64,000 bases of DNA. It comes from Anthopleura xanthogrammica (Eukaryota; Cnidaria; Anthozoa; Actiniaria; Actiniidae). Shown here piece by piece: positions 1 through 47,613 of the stretch; positions within the stretch are counted from its first letter, which is position 1, and each line of letters begins with the position of its first letter. The stretch spans positions 3,735,001 to 3,799,000 of the forward strand of contig OZ025207.1 in assembly GCA_964019055.1 (NCBI GenBank), written 5' to 3'. The notes under the pieces are model-generated. The model ran no database searches. It was not told the DNA's origin and saw nothing but the letters and a program-made list of their open reading frames with translations. Position numbers and translations under genes: made by a program.

Positions 1-26
1 AAAGAATGAAATGATAAGATACCTAC

Positions 27-3000
27 CCAAATGGCTTAAGCTTCATTATCCTAACATCCTTAGATGCAATGGCTAGAAGATGGTATGACCTTATAAAAAA
101 ACATTTAATAAGCAACAAAACATTCTTGGTGTCTAATGGGCATTTAAGAAAATTATCAATTAGTGTCCTACCTTCCTAGGTTTGGAGAGAATGCAACATC
201 GTGGACAGCATCAGTAATAGCCATTAGTGTCTCCACTCTCTGCCATTTCCTGAAAGTCCAACAACTTATTTTAAAATTTATGTATCTAAAAAATCTGGAC
301 CTTCTGAAATTCCAGCTTTGTTTGAGGTAAGCATGTGTCAAAATGTGTCTAAATATAAAAAATTAGGAAAGGATTTACATTGAAATCTGGGTGTTCACTC
401 TTTTTCACTAAAGTGTCTGATGTTGGCCTGCCTCAAACATCGATTTTATTGAACCCTAGGTCTAAAACAACCTCTGGCTGATCAACATCACAGCATGGCT
501 AACTTACTAATTGAATTGAATATGGTGATTGGGTTTGGGTTTCAGCAAAATACTGAAAACTTAAGTACCTGGATGTCCAAACCTCCTCAAATCAAGGGAA
601 AGAGACCTGATGAACTCTAATCACGTGTGATGCAGAGTCCAAGAATAAAACCTGAGACCCCAGAGGTGAGAGGTGAGTGCACTACTGCTATGCCACCTTA
701 GATTTCTGCTTAACCGAATGCTTAAGACTTTACCTGCTATCATCATGGTATTCATGAATCTGTACTTTCCCTCCTGCACTTGGGTTAGTGTCATCACTAC
801 CAACAGCTAACATAGGAGCATGGATCCTACATCAAAGAACCAAGGAAACTTAGTTTACTACATAATTTATGTAATTGGAATACTTTGTCTCTGATGATGC
901 CTTTGAGCAGTGAAAGATTAGACGCTTAAACATAAAAAAATTGAAATAACCAAGCAGTATCTGGCCGCATTTGTATTTCTTCCTCATGTACTGGAATACA
1001 GCAGTTGAAAAAATATATTTCATGATCTCAAATAGACCTCTTCAGCTTGGGTGTAATGTTTTCCTATTTCAGACCACGTGTCATTTCCTTGAGAATAAGA
1101 TTCTTTGTTTGAGTTGGATCCATATTTATGTGTCTTCTCATGTGCAACCATTAACCCTTTCACTCCTACGGCGCCCGAAACCGCCCGTAAAAAACGCACC
1201 TTAAATGAAAAATTCCAGCTTCAACAATTTTGATCAAGTTGACCTAAATACCAGTCTAAAATTTGAACTAGCAAACAGAACAATTTTTAAAATCAAAAAA
1301 CCTGCACAAATGTCCAAAATTATAACGAAAAAAACTTTAAACATTTTTGGAAAACCAAAAACCACTGTTTTTGACGTCATTTCCCAAAGCCAAAAATCAC
1401 GCTTTTTCATTGCATTTTTTTTCATGCAATTTTTATTTCTACTCAAACAATACCCTTACACAGGATAGTTTGGACCTAGTACTTGGCTTTTAGTGCTTTT
1501 TTTTCCATTAATTCCTTCTACATGGCGAGCGACAGCCTTTTTCCTCGACCCATTTCATCGCTTATCGATTTTCACTACTCTCTTTCGCAATGCATTCTGG
1601 GAAAAATGCCATTTTTTCAACAGGACAGTAGTCCGCCCCCACATTTCAAGCATTTTTTTCTCAAAATAGAGCCACTAGGTCCTACTGCCCAAATATCAGC
1701 TTCAGAGCATTCTCCACAAGCCAAATATTAAATAAAATCCCTCAGTAGGTCCTGGCTGTTCATTGTTTCAGAGCTCATAGGATAATCGCGCCAAAAATTC
1801 TAACTCGTACAAATGTACATGATCTACGAACTTTTGACGCTAAAATCCCTTGCATACTCTCAGTTCTTCGAGATCATGCTGATTTAAGCTGTCTTAGGGC
1901 TTCATGATGCCCTCCAGCACTCCATAGATGAACAAAATGGCTCTCAAAATCTCTAATTTTCGAAAATAGTCGAAAACAAGGCAGCCCAATTCCAAGAATA
2001 ACGGCTTCAAGCGGCAACTAATTATGCAGCCAGTAAACGTCATCCCTCATTTACATAAAACACTGACCGAGTCAATCAAAACTCCAAATATGGTCTTGCT
2101 AGGGCTTGGAGAACGTTTAGGTCCAGAAAAACACTGAAAAACCTCAAAAACCTCCAGGAGTCAAAGGGTTAAACAAAGAAATGATACTCTAGGGAATGAC
2201 ACATGGTCTAAAATTAGAAAACATTATGCCCAAGCTGAAAGATTAATAGACATCAGTTAACATTTCATTAGCAGTTTTGACAGCCCTTTCCTGTAGTGGG
2301 AGCCCTAGAAACTTGAACTCAAAGATTACTGGAACAAAATCACAGGATGATGACTGTACCTTGAAGGATTCCAAGAGACACAACTGCAGCTGAGTTTACA
2401 CTGAATCTCATGCTACGAAATGAAAGAAACACATCATTAGAAACTCCAAAAAGTGCTTTACAAAATAACTGTTAAAAATCTCGCTTTCTCATTGGTTAAT
2501 GGAGCATGCATTATGAGAGCACATAGCACGTGTGCACACATTCTATTTCCTCACTCCTATCCAAAATGATAACTGTTTGTATTTGTATTTTATAAGAGAA
2601 ATAAAAAACTTGCTTGCTGTGCTGTGTAAAGTTATAAAGCACTTGGGGATTAGCTCCGGGATTGACTTGGGGATTGACACCACTATGCGTCATGCTTCTC
2701 TGAACACTTCTCTCATGTTCTGCTAATCCCTGCATTCTTTATAACTGGACACAGCATGCATGCATTTTCTATTTCTTCAATAATTGCATTTGCTATCTCA
2801 AATCATCTTTCTAGAATCTAATCATTTCACACTTAATTTTGCTTTATTCTAGATGTCAAGGAAAAAATGTACCTGTAGGGACCACTGGCTTAGATTCATG
2901 ATGTCTGGTGCTTCATATATCCTCACAGTGCCATCTTTGGAACATGTTGCCTATTATAATAACAAAACAAATTTTACTCTTTTTACTGTTGGTCAAAAAT

Positions 3001-4698
3001 ATTAGCTGCTCTATTCAATTGATTCTACAGTAACAACATCACATGCAGGTAGCTTTACAATAATAGTTGGAACTGAAAGTGTAAGAAGAATTGTATAGTC
3101 AGGACTTGAAATAACAAGTTGGACATCGGACAATGTCCAGTCAGAATTGGAACTTGTCCAGTCAAATCTTTGCCTTGCTGGTCATTTTGACCAGTAACAT
3201 TGACCCAGAAACAAGGTATTACCAAACTGAAACTTAAATTTGGCTGGTCATCATGACTGGATACTGACCAGCCATTATTTCAAGCCCTGTAAATTGAAGG
3301 TTGTGCTACAGTATGCCATGGCATGACCATTATGCTGCTGCACTGGGACATAAAATGGATGGCTGGGTGTTAGAGTGCTATTTGTGTAATGATCATCATG
3401 CTGCATGCTGTATCTTATCACATTACTCCAAATTAGAAGGTATAGTTGCTCTTACCAGTTGTAATCCCAGGTGATGTGGAGCAAATTTGACATCAGTCAC
3501 AGATGTTCGACTGTCAACAAGGGACGCACGTTTTACCTTCAAAAGATATGAACACAAGAAGATGACCATGGATGATATTCATAAACTTTAAAAAGGCACT
3601 AGCTATAAAGCTTGTTTTTTACTTACCCAGTGGCTTTGTCCATGTGACAAGGTATGGTTTGACCCAACAACTTAAAAAAAAAATCAATAATGAGGCATTG
3701 TAACCAAATTATGAGGGCGAGTATTAAGGGGTGTAAGATGTAAAGTTTGACATTTATCCCTTGAACTGATATCATATAACTGTATTGTACCTTGTTCTTC
3801 CCAGATAGCTACAGTTCTGTCAAAGGAACATGATGCCAGAACCTGGCCAAACTCAGGGTGTGCCCAAGTGACTTTCCACACTGAACCAGAGTGAGTCTGT
3901 AACAAGTAAAATACAGTATTACAGAATGAAAAATAACATTTATCGTGGAGAAATATTACTCATTTGTCTACAATTAAGGGTCATTTGTGGAGAGAGGACT
4001 GCAATTTTTCAACTACAAGCTGCTAGTCTTCATAAGGTGATGGTGTAGACTGGATGGTGTGTCTGTCATATAGAGGATCAGAATCTCCAAGGGGTGGGGA
4101 GGGTCTGAGGAGGGTATATTGTGTAGTTCCATAAAATATCTATACCTTCCCCATGAAGGGGGATTGGAATTTCCAAGGGGTGGGGAGGGTCTCAGGAGTT
4201 TTCCTGAAGTAACTTCCAAGGAAGAAGGGTTGTATTAAACCATAGGGATCCCAATACTAACATTTAGAATGGCACAGGGATCGCCAAACGATTATTATGC
4301 AGACAAAATTAACAACACAAAATATACTGTAAGAAGGTGAACTTTGAGTCTAGAGTCTCCCGACACAAAAGTTATCTAAGGAGAAAGGGTATTGATTCCT
4401 TAAAATTTGGTTACAATTTTTTTCTACATACTTCCGGTAAATGAGTTTTTTGAATGAAGAATTTGGCCAATTATTTCGCATGCATACTGGTATAAGCATA
4501 TACTAAGCAAAAGGAATAGATTATCAGCATTCTCACCTTCCAGTTTCCCGTGCATTTCCATTCTCCATCTTCACCAAGGTCCCAAACTTTCACACTCTGG
4601 TCACTTGAACAAGTAGCCATGCGCCTTCCGTGAAAATCATATGACACATCATGGATCAAATCCTTGTGTCCTGCAGATATTTCCCTCGCTATAAACAT
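27..4698 (-). CDS. SEH1L: Nucleoporin SEH1 (WD40 protein), 5' nine exons, 3' end off the window
   Basis: SEH1 is a WD40 beta-propeller subunit of the nuclear-pore Nup107-160 (Y) complex and of GATOR2, which regulates TORC1. Nine minus-strand exons were read: 4537-4698, 3791-3896, 3627-3670, 3456-3536, 2873-2950, 2360-2412, 734-826, 172-249 and 27-89. All have GT/AG junctions and phases that join, giving about 252 of the roughly 360 residues usual for the family. Visible family segments include [60 protein letters not shown] and ISWNPS-like and AVGSDD blocks. The start MFIARE fits the family N-terminus (human MFVAR). The last exon would hit an in-frame stop (TAG at 23-25) if not spliced at the GTAGGT donor after 27, so more exons must lie to the left. 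It is divergently arranged with Piezo. Identity is very sure; the leftmost donor is less so. Confidence 0.93.
1031..2250. mobile_element. Palindromic MITE (family 1) split by a TTAA-flanked element
   Basis: The outer parts (1031-1150 and 2173-2250) form one family-1 palindromic MITE, recognised by AATAGACCTCTT, the GTAATGTTTTCC block and the mirror-image ACATGGTCTAAAAT block. It lies in a SEH1 intron. The two halves become contiguous, with one TTAA, if the 1,014-bp insert at 1155-2168 is removed. The uninterrupted copies at 17137 and 37086 show what the joint should look like. Confidence 0.8.
1155..2168. mobile_element. Non-autonomous DNA transposon, piggyBac-like termini
   Basis: This 1,014-bp element is flanked by TTAA on both sides (1151-1154 and 2169-2172). 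Its ends are near-perfect inverted repeats, CCCTTTCACTCCT on the left and AGGAGTCAAAGGG on the right. TTAA target duplication plus ends starting with CCC is the signature of the piggyBac superfamily. No long open frame or transposase is present, so it would need a transposase supplied from elsewhere. The assignment to piggyBac rests on the ends alone. Confidence 0.7.
3100..3292. repeat. Dispersed repeat rich in GACCAG/CTGGTC motifs
   Basis: This SEH1 intron segment contains several alternating CTGGTCA and TGACCAG half-palindromes and ends in ATTTCAAGCCCTG. A shortened relative lies at 15308-15365 (GGCTGGTCATCATGACTGG, ending in TTTTAGCCCTG). The family is unknown. Confidence 0.5.
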
Positions 4699-5603
4699 GA
4701 CTACAGCCTCTTTTAAGATTAAGGATACTTATCTCTCGATTTTGAGGCTTGAGGCTTAACTTATGAGCGATATTTTTGCAAGTTGTTGCGTTTTCCTTCA
4801 CTTTTTACCCGCCATTTTGTTCTGACCGTGAACTGCCAGAGACTCCAGGAGACTGTGATCGAATAAGAATCACTCAGAGATCAAAACCTCACGAACTCTC
4901 AGCGAACTTATTCCGAACAAATCCGACTTGTCAAAAAAAGAGGAAAAACCGAAAAAGAATGAAAGATCCCAAACCGAAGAGAGCAAATGAGCAATTTATC
5001 AAGTTGTGAGCTAAGTCTTAGCTTTTTATCTCGATTGAGAGTTTGGTTGAGAAATACTAATCAGTCAATACTTTCTCGGACCCTCACGAACTTATTCCGA
5101 ACAATCCCGACGTGTTAAAAAATTAAAAACGGAGGAACAAAAGACTGAAATAAAAGATAAAAACTGAAATAATAAAAAATATGCTCTGTTTTTCATCCCG
5201 GTTGAGTAAAATATTCATTATGATGGTTTTAGGGTTGCATTTCTGAGCCATTCTATCGTATCTTAGATATTTACCCAGCTTTGCGCGGTTATTGCGCGCG
5301 GGCTCGTAAAAGTCAAAGGTCTTCGGACGGGACAAGACGTAACATTTTTCATTTTATTTACACATTTTAAACCAGAAAAACCACCTTAATACTACAAGAA
5401 AAACAAGTCTGGACACACCATTCTACACTTCAATCATTTGACTTCGCCCTTGTGTAATTTTTGGAAGTTTAGGGGAATATTTCGTTGTCTCATTGCAAAA
5501 TGAAAAGTTGCGGTCCAATACACCTAAATATTTCTTAGAAGCAAAAGTTAAGAATTTCGAAATTTTGATAAAAAAACAGTGGATATTCGTAATACATTGA
5601 AAT
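4699..5603. promoter_or_regulatory. Divergent SEH1/Piezo intergenic region with repeated 18-mer
   Basis: This 905-bp gap separates the two divergent start codons and should contain both promoters. The 18-mer CGAACTTATTCCGAACAA occurs exactly twice on the plus strand (4903-4920 and 5087-5104), 184 bp apart, inside wider diverged copies of the same block. No clear TATA box was recognised. A regulatory role for the repeat is inference. Confidence 0.45.
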
Positions 5604-37594
<31,991 letters not shown>

Positions 37595-38745
37595 AAATAT
37601 GCGCTTTATAAAATTATGTTGGAAACAAATGATTCAGAAGATTCAGATGATACCTTATTGTATCTGTTGGTGAGGATTATGACGATGATGGTGGTGGTGA
37701 TGATGATGACTGATGATGGTGATGACTGATAATGATGATGATGGTGATGATTGGTGGTGATTGATGATGATGGTGATAATTCATGATGGTGATGATTGAT
37801 GATGATGATGACGGTGGTGGTGATGTTTATGATTATAATGGTGATGACTGATGATGATGGTGGTGGTGATGTTGATGATGACATGATGGTGATGATGATG
37901 GGGATGATTATTGATGATGATGGTGGTGGTGATGTTGATGATGATGATGGTGATGATGATGATGGTGATGACTGATGATAATGATGGTGGTGATGATGAC
38001 ATGATGGTGGTGATTGGTACTGATGATGATGACAGCGGTGCTAGTCATAGTGATGATATATAACAATACATTAACATTTGATAATAGTTATAATAATTGG
38101 AAGCAAATAATTTATACAATGAATTAAGGAAAGTTTCAAACATTTCTAAAACATACCTGATAGTGATAATATTGCCGATGATGTTACCAATAACTGAATG
38201 AAAAAAGATGATGATGATGATGGATGGGAGTTGTGATGTCGGTCATCATGATGGTGATGGTGATAAATATTGGGGACACTTAAACTTGAATTTTCGATGG
38301 TAACATAGGCAGGGCATTCGATTAAATTCGTTTAAGATACTAAATAATTCTAATCATAAGAAAAATATTTGAATTTTCTGCAAAAAAGACATCTATATTT
38401 CCTGCAGTGTTTTGTACAAAATTTTGAAGAAGTTTATAAACATTACAAAACTGAATACAGTTCTCATTAATACAATATTTTCTAAAGAAAATTATAATAA
38501 AATATATAAAAAAAACCTCAGTATAGATGTCACAATCAAGATTCACAACATTTAAATAAATTGCTTGACATCAATTACCAGAACTAATCTTATTATCAGC
38601 CTACAATGACAGGCAAACACTGCCCGTCATGTGATATTCCATGCTATCAAACAGAAATTATTTTATCAAACCCTGAAACTGACACATTGCTAGGCAACAT
38701 AACAATAGATTACGTCATTAGCTTCCTCTGATCATCTCCCTCGAT
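37595..38745. repeat. Piezo-sulfotransferase intergenic gap with GAT-rich repeat and duplicated flank
   Basis: About 37680-38035 is an imperfect (GATGATGGT)n-type array. From about 38030 to 38745 the sequence is the 3' flank of sulfotransferase A, closely matching 43490-44213 next to copy B. No gene was seen. The GAT-rich array sits at the left boundary of the segmental duplication. Confidence 0.7.
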
Positions 38746-42762
<4,017 letters not shown>

Positions 42763-44213
42763 TTTTTATGAATGTGAGGTGATGAGTCAAAGTGGTGACA
42801 GCTTTGTTATGTGTATATTTGGTCGAGTGTGTCCTGGGACGTTCTTATGGCTAAGCTTGGTATCACATATGCTGACATATGAGTAGATAGTTTGGTTAAC
42901 ATTTGCTAGGTCTCTCTTGATTCGAGGGTTTTCTTCCCTCCTTTTAAAAAAATCAACTTGGAGCCTAGCTCTGTTGTGAGTTTCCCTCGCTGTGACACAA
43001 AAGCCAAAGCTTGCAGTCAAAACATACCCCCTAAGTTCCCCTATTGATTTCATTATTCGAATATTGAGTTGATTATTCACTAATAAATGATTTTCATTAA
43101 TAAAACAAAGACTCCAAACTTCACATTCATTTCACAACTAAAATTCTAAATGATGGCCTTTCTGGGGAGTTTTTCTACCTTGGCATGGCAATTGTTGAAG
43201 AATCCAATCAAAACTCAAGTAGATAATCTATTTTCAAGTTTGGAGTCAGAGTGAATAATGAACTCAATATTCGAATGAATTGATAATGATGATGGTGGTG
43301 ATTGATGACTGATGATGATGATGACATGATGGTGATGATTATTGATGATAATAATGGTGGTGATGATGATAATGATGGTGGTGATGATGATGATGATGAT
43401 GATATGGTGATGGGATGGTGCTGATTGATGATGATAGTGGTGGTGATGATGACATGATGGTGATGATTGGTACTGATGATGATGGCAGCGTTGGTAGTCA
43501 TAGTGATGCTATATAACAATACATTAATTCACATTTGATAATAGTTAGTAATATAATTGAATGCAAATAATTTATACAATGAATTAAGGAAAGTTTCAAA
43601 CATTTCTAAGATATACCTGATAGTGATAATATTGCTGAAGATGTTACCGATGATAACTGAATGAAAAAAGATGATGATGATGATGGATGGATGGGAGTTG
43701 TGATGTCGGTCATCATGATGGTGATGGTTATAAATATTGGGGACATTTAAACTTGAATTTCCGATGGTAACATAGGCAGGGCATTCCACTAAATTTGTTT
43801 AAGATACTAAATAATTCTAATCATAAAAATAATATTTGAATTTTCTGCAAAAAAGACATCTATATTTCCTGCAGTGTTTTGTACAAAATTTTGAAGAAGT
43901 TTATAAACATTACAAAACTGAATACAGTTCTCATTAATACAATATTTTCTAAAGAAAATTATAATAAAATATATAAAAAAAACCTCAGTGTAGATGTCAC
44001 AATCAAGATTACAATACATTTAAATAAATTGCTTGACATCAATTACCAGAACTAATCTTATTATCAGCCTACAATGACAGGCAAACACTGCCCGTCATGT
44101 GATATTCCATGCTATCAAACAGAAATTATTTTATCAAACCCTGAAACTGACACATTGCTAGGCAACATAACAATAGATTACGTCATTAGCTTCCTCTGAT
44201 CATCTTCCTCGAT
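42763..44213. repeat. Upstream region of copy A and duplication junction
   Basis: 42848-43000 contains a SINE-body remnant (TAGGTCTCTCTTGATTCGAG, GGTTTTCTTCCCTCC), also present upstream of copy B. 43284-43490 is a GAT-rich array, and from about 43490 the sequence is the 3' flank of copy B. The upstream homology with copy B ends near 43198 (CCTTGGCAT). No gene was seen. Confidence 0.65.
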
Positions 44214-47158
44214 TTACTTGAAGAAGTCCATCGTAAGTCCACTGCCTTGCATTTCTTTATCAAAACGTTCCTCAAATCTCCTGTTCTGTTCGTCCGTGAA
44301 ATAGTTCGTCCAGTCCCCAACCGTGCCTTTCCTGATGAATTTGAACTCGGACCCAGGTTTCCTCCCGAACCAGCTGTGGTCAAACGCTGGGCGATTTTGC
44401 ATGGCTTTGAAGATCGGCTGGTTTACGATTCGCTCCAGTAGCTTTTCGCTGACAGGTTTGTTGACAAAAGATGCGATCTTTTCGATTGTTTTCAGGGCAT
44501 CCTGGAGAAATATTACAAGTTACGTGATCTGGTTTTCTGTTTCTTTCTAGTCATTGACTGTCTTTCTGTCTGTCAGTTCATTACCTTACGTTTTAAAACT
44601 GAAGGTAGTTCATTCTTATTGTTCTGTCCCTCTGTCTCTTTTTGTCTGTCTTTTTTCTGTCTGTCTGTCTGCCTCCCCCTCTCTTTCTCTCTCTCTCTCT
44701 ACTGCATGTCACACTTTCGTGCCTTGTGATTGGTTCAGACCAGAAGCCTGGTACTTACCAAGAGAGCATATTTATACTTTTGTACTTACTTTCTTCAGGT
44801 CTTCGTACTTGATGGTGAGGATGTTCGGTTCGTGTCTGTGTTTCCACCATTCGCGCGTGTATTCGAACCAGCAACCGTAGACCACTTCAAAGACAAAGAG
44901 GAAAATATTTAGGGAAGCATTTGAGTCAATACTCGTAGATTTCTAGTGATGTATTTGAATGTTGTTTTTAGGGTTAAAGGAATGAATAACTATTAGATGA
45001 GAGGGAAGTCAGGGGGGGACTAATCAAGTAAAGCATGGGTGGCGTAGCGGTGAGAGCGCTTGCCTCTCACCAAGACGACCCGAGTTCGAGCCCCGCTGGG
45101 CTTAGTGTCGCATGTGAGTAGAGTTGTTTGTTGGTTCTCTCCTGTGCTTCGAGGGTTTTTTCGGGTTCTCCGGTCAGTTTTTCCTCCCTCCTCAAAAATC
45201 AACTTCCAAATTCCAATTGGAATGCAGTGGAGTAAGAGCCACTCGGTGGTTTCCACTGTTAATTCTCATTTATTTTTTATTTAAATGGAAGCAAAATAAG
45301 AACAAAGGAAAGTAGAGTGCAGAAGAGGGTGTGGTCAGCAAAAATGCATAAACAGTGTACCTTGATCTGCACCCTCCCCCCCTGCTCTAATAACTGTCCC
45401 GTCCCTAATATCTGCATTTCGTAGTTCTTACATTTCCCATTCATAAAATGCTCAAAAAATTCATCCCAGGAGCAATCGCATTCGAAAATAGCCAAGCCTT
45501 GGTAATGATGATAAAATGACACAGCACAATCTTTAGGATTACGAACAACCCATACAATCTTGGGGCAGCCATTGTTGTTGGAGTCCCCCTTTGGGACAAG
45601 GCTGTAGGCTAAATGTGTCTTGAGTAGACGAGGCGATGGAAGGTTTTCAAAGGCCTTTTCTACGTCTTTAGGGGAGCGGTGTTCACCAGAAGAGTTTGGC
45701 ATGAACAAGATTTCAATGAACTTCACTTTTTGGTCAACTTGAGTATTACTGATCTGAGCGTCGTTGAATATCTGCCATACAATCTCCATTGTCCATGTTG
45801 TGCCTAGAAACAATGCAGCAGCTTTAAATATATAAACTGGAATGATCTGATTTCTTTGTTCGTTTTTTCGTTTTGTTTCGTTTCCTTTTCTGTTATTTTT
45901 TTTCTCTTTTCTTTTTCTTTTTCTTTTTCTTTTTCTTTTCTTTTCCTTTTCTTTTCTTATCTTTTTTTTTTCTTTTCTAATCTTTTCTTTTCTTTTAATT
46001 TAATTTTTCTTTTCTTTTTCTTTTTGCGTCAACCCGGAACACGTGAGGACATAGACGTACAAGCATATCACTCATCCTGTTCTATTTTATTCTATATTCT
46101 AACCTTTTTCATTTCATTTTCTATAAAAGTTTAAACACCTGTTCTATTTCATTTTAGTTTTTTTTCCCTATTTTTTCCATCTCTGTCATTTTTTCTTATT
46201 TATCTACAGAACAGTTCAATGTTTTCCAACAAACACCAAATAACAAGCAAAGTCACTCCACGCAAAGGATTGTGGGCATGTCTGCGCAGACGCGTCCTTT
46301 CCCGCCTTTTTCCCAGTGTTTCAACTTCTTCATTTCTTGTCAAGACATTTAAATTTTCAAGGTAAGATTATCTCAGTTTCTCTTTAATTTATGTTATATC
46401 ATCATAGGGCAAAATTAGTTATTGGTCAATGAGAGATGGGCTTTTTGGCAAAATTTGAACGTAGGCATGCCCCCCCTCCCCCCCCCCCGAAAAATTTTGG
46501 GAATTGAGACCCTCGGAAATACGATTTCCAGTGATTTGAGGGGCATTCACAACATATTTATAAACTTCGTGCCATTACCTTTGACCTGTGCTTGCACGAT
46601 TTTTTTTTTCGCACAGAAGAGCCTGCTCGATATTTATTTTGAGGTTTAAGAGCTTGCGCGATATTTTTTGGGGGATTTACGCAACCCCCCCATCAACTAT
46701 CTAATGGTCCATCCCTTAGAAGTGAAATAAACTAAGAACTAAGAACTCGTGGTATTAAGCAACTTCCATCAAATATGCTCGGTATTTTTCATTAACTCTT
46801 CGCGAACGGTGGTATTTCATATACTAAGTTAATTTATAGTTCGCTTTTAGTTAACATGTTTCTATAACATTTTGGCTAAATCTTTAAGTAATCAAGAAAT
46901 ATTAAAAGTATGTTTATCGACCTTTATCATGTCTGTATAAATTGATAAAATACACTTCAACGACTAACAGACAAGGTTTCACTGACCTGATTTAGGCCAC
47001 GTCGCAATAATGACATCAGTATTTTCAGTTTTTAGTTGAGGAAAAGTTTGAAGTATCTCCCTTGTTGCTCCAGGCATGTGGATAACTCCATCTATCTCAC
47101 TAAATAGAATTGAATGCCTGTACTTCAGTAACACGGCTTGCTCCTGACTCTCCGACAT
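44214..47158 (-). CDS. Cytosolic sulfotransferase B (tandem paralogue of A), 4 exons
   Basis: Same exon plan and phases as copy A: 46987-47158, 45432-45803, 44790-44884 and 44214-44501, with identical exon lengths (172, 372, 95 and 288 nt) and 251 residues. All PAPS-binding and catalytic signatures are intact (PKSGTTW, LLKTHL, RNPKDCAVSFYHHY, RKGTVGDW). Substitutions versus A include SYYHHYHGMAI to SFYHHYQGLAI near the 3'-phosphate site, LFLPNSSGDH to LFMPNSSGEH, and QTTFKAM to QPIFKAM. A SINE is inserted in intron 2, and intron 1 is about 0.8 kb shorter with unrelated sequence in place of part of copy A's. Both copies look functional; a shared or slightly shifted substrate is possible. Confidence 0.93.
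45031..45282 (+). mobile_element. tRNA-derived SINE, youngest copy, in sulfotransferase B intron 2
   Basis: The head has a clear A box (TGGCGTAGCGG) and B box (GAGTTCGAGCC) of a tRNA-type RNA polymerase III promoter, then the family body (GTTGGTTCTCTCCTGTGCTT, CGAGGGTTTTTTCGGGTTCT) and an AT-rich TTTATTTTTTATTT tail. It is absent from the matching position in copy A (about 40085), where the flanks join directly. Confidence 0.82.
46225..46365. promoter_or_regulatory. Conserved CpG-containing block in intron 1 of sulfotransferase B
   Basis: The counterpart of 41060-41200, with the same GTCTGCGCAGAC palindrome (46280-46291), GACGCGTCCTTTCCCGCC and AAGGTAAG. Immediately after it the two introns cease to match. 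Confidence 0.35.
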
Positions 47159-47581
47159 TTTTTATGAATGTGAGGTGATGAGTCCAAGTGGTGACAGCTT
47201 TGTTATGTGTATATTTGGTCGAGTGTGTCCTGGGACGTTCTTTATATATATGGTCAAACTGGGTATCACATATGCTGACATATGAGTAGATAGTTTGGTT
47301 AACATTTGCTAGGTCTCTCTTGATTCGAGGGTTTTCTTCCCTCCTTTAAAAAAAATGGAGCCTAGCTCTGTTGTGAGTTTCCCTCGCTGTGACACAAACG
47401 CCAAAGCTTGCAGTCAAAACATATGCCCTATGCTCTATTAATGATTTCATTATTCGAATATTGAGTTGATTATTCACTAATAAATGATTTTCATTAATAA
47501 ATCGAAGACTCCAAACTTCACATTCATTTCACAACTAAAATTTTAAGTGATGACCTTTATGGGGAGTTTTTCGACCTTGGC

Positions 47582-47613
<32 letters not shown>

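Noticed and set aside
37606..38002. His/Ser-rich minus-strand open frames (HHHH, SSSS, IIII)
   Set aside because: They read the imperfect GAT-rich array beyond Piezo; the same happens at 43208-43519.
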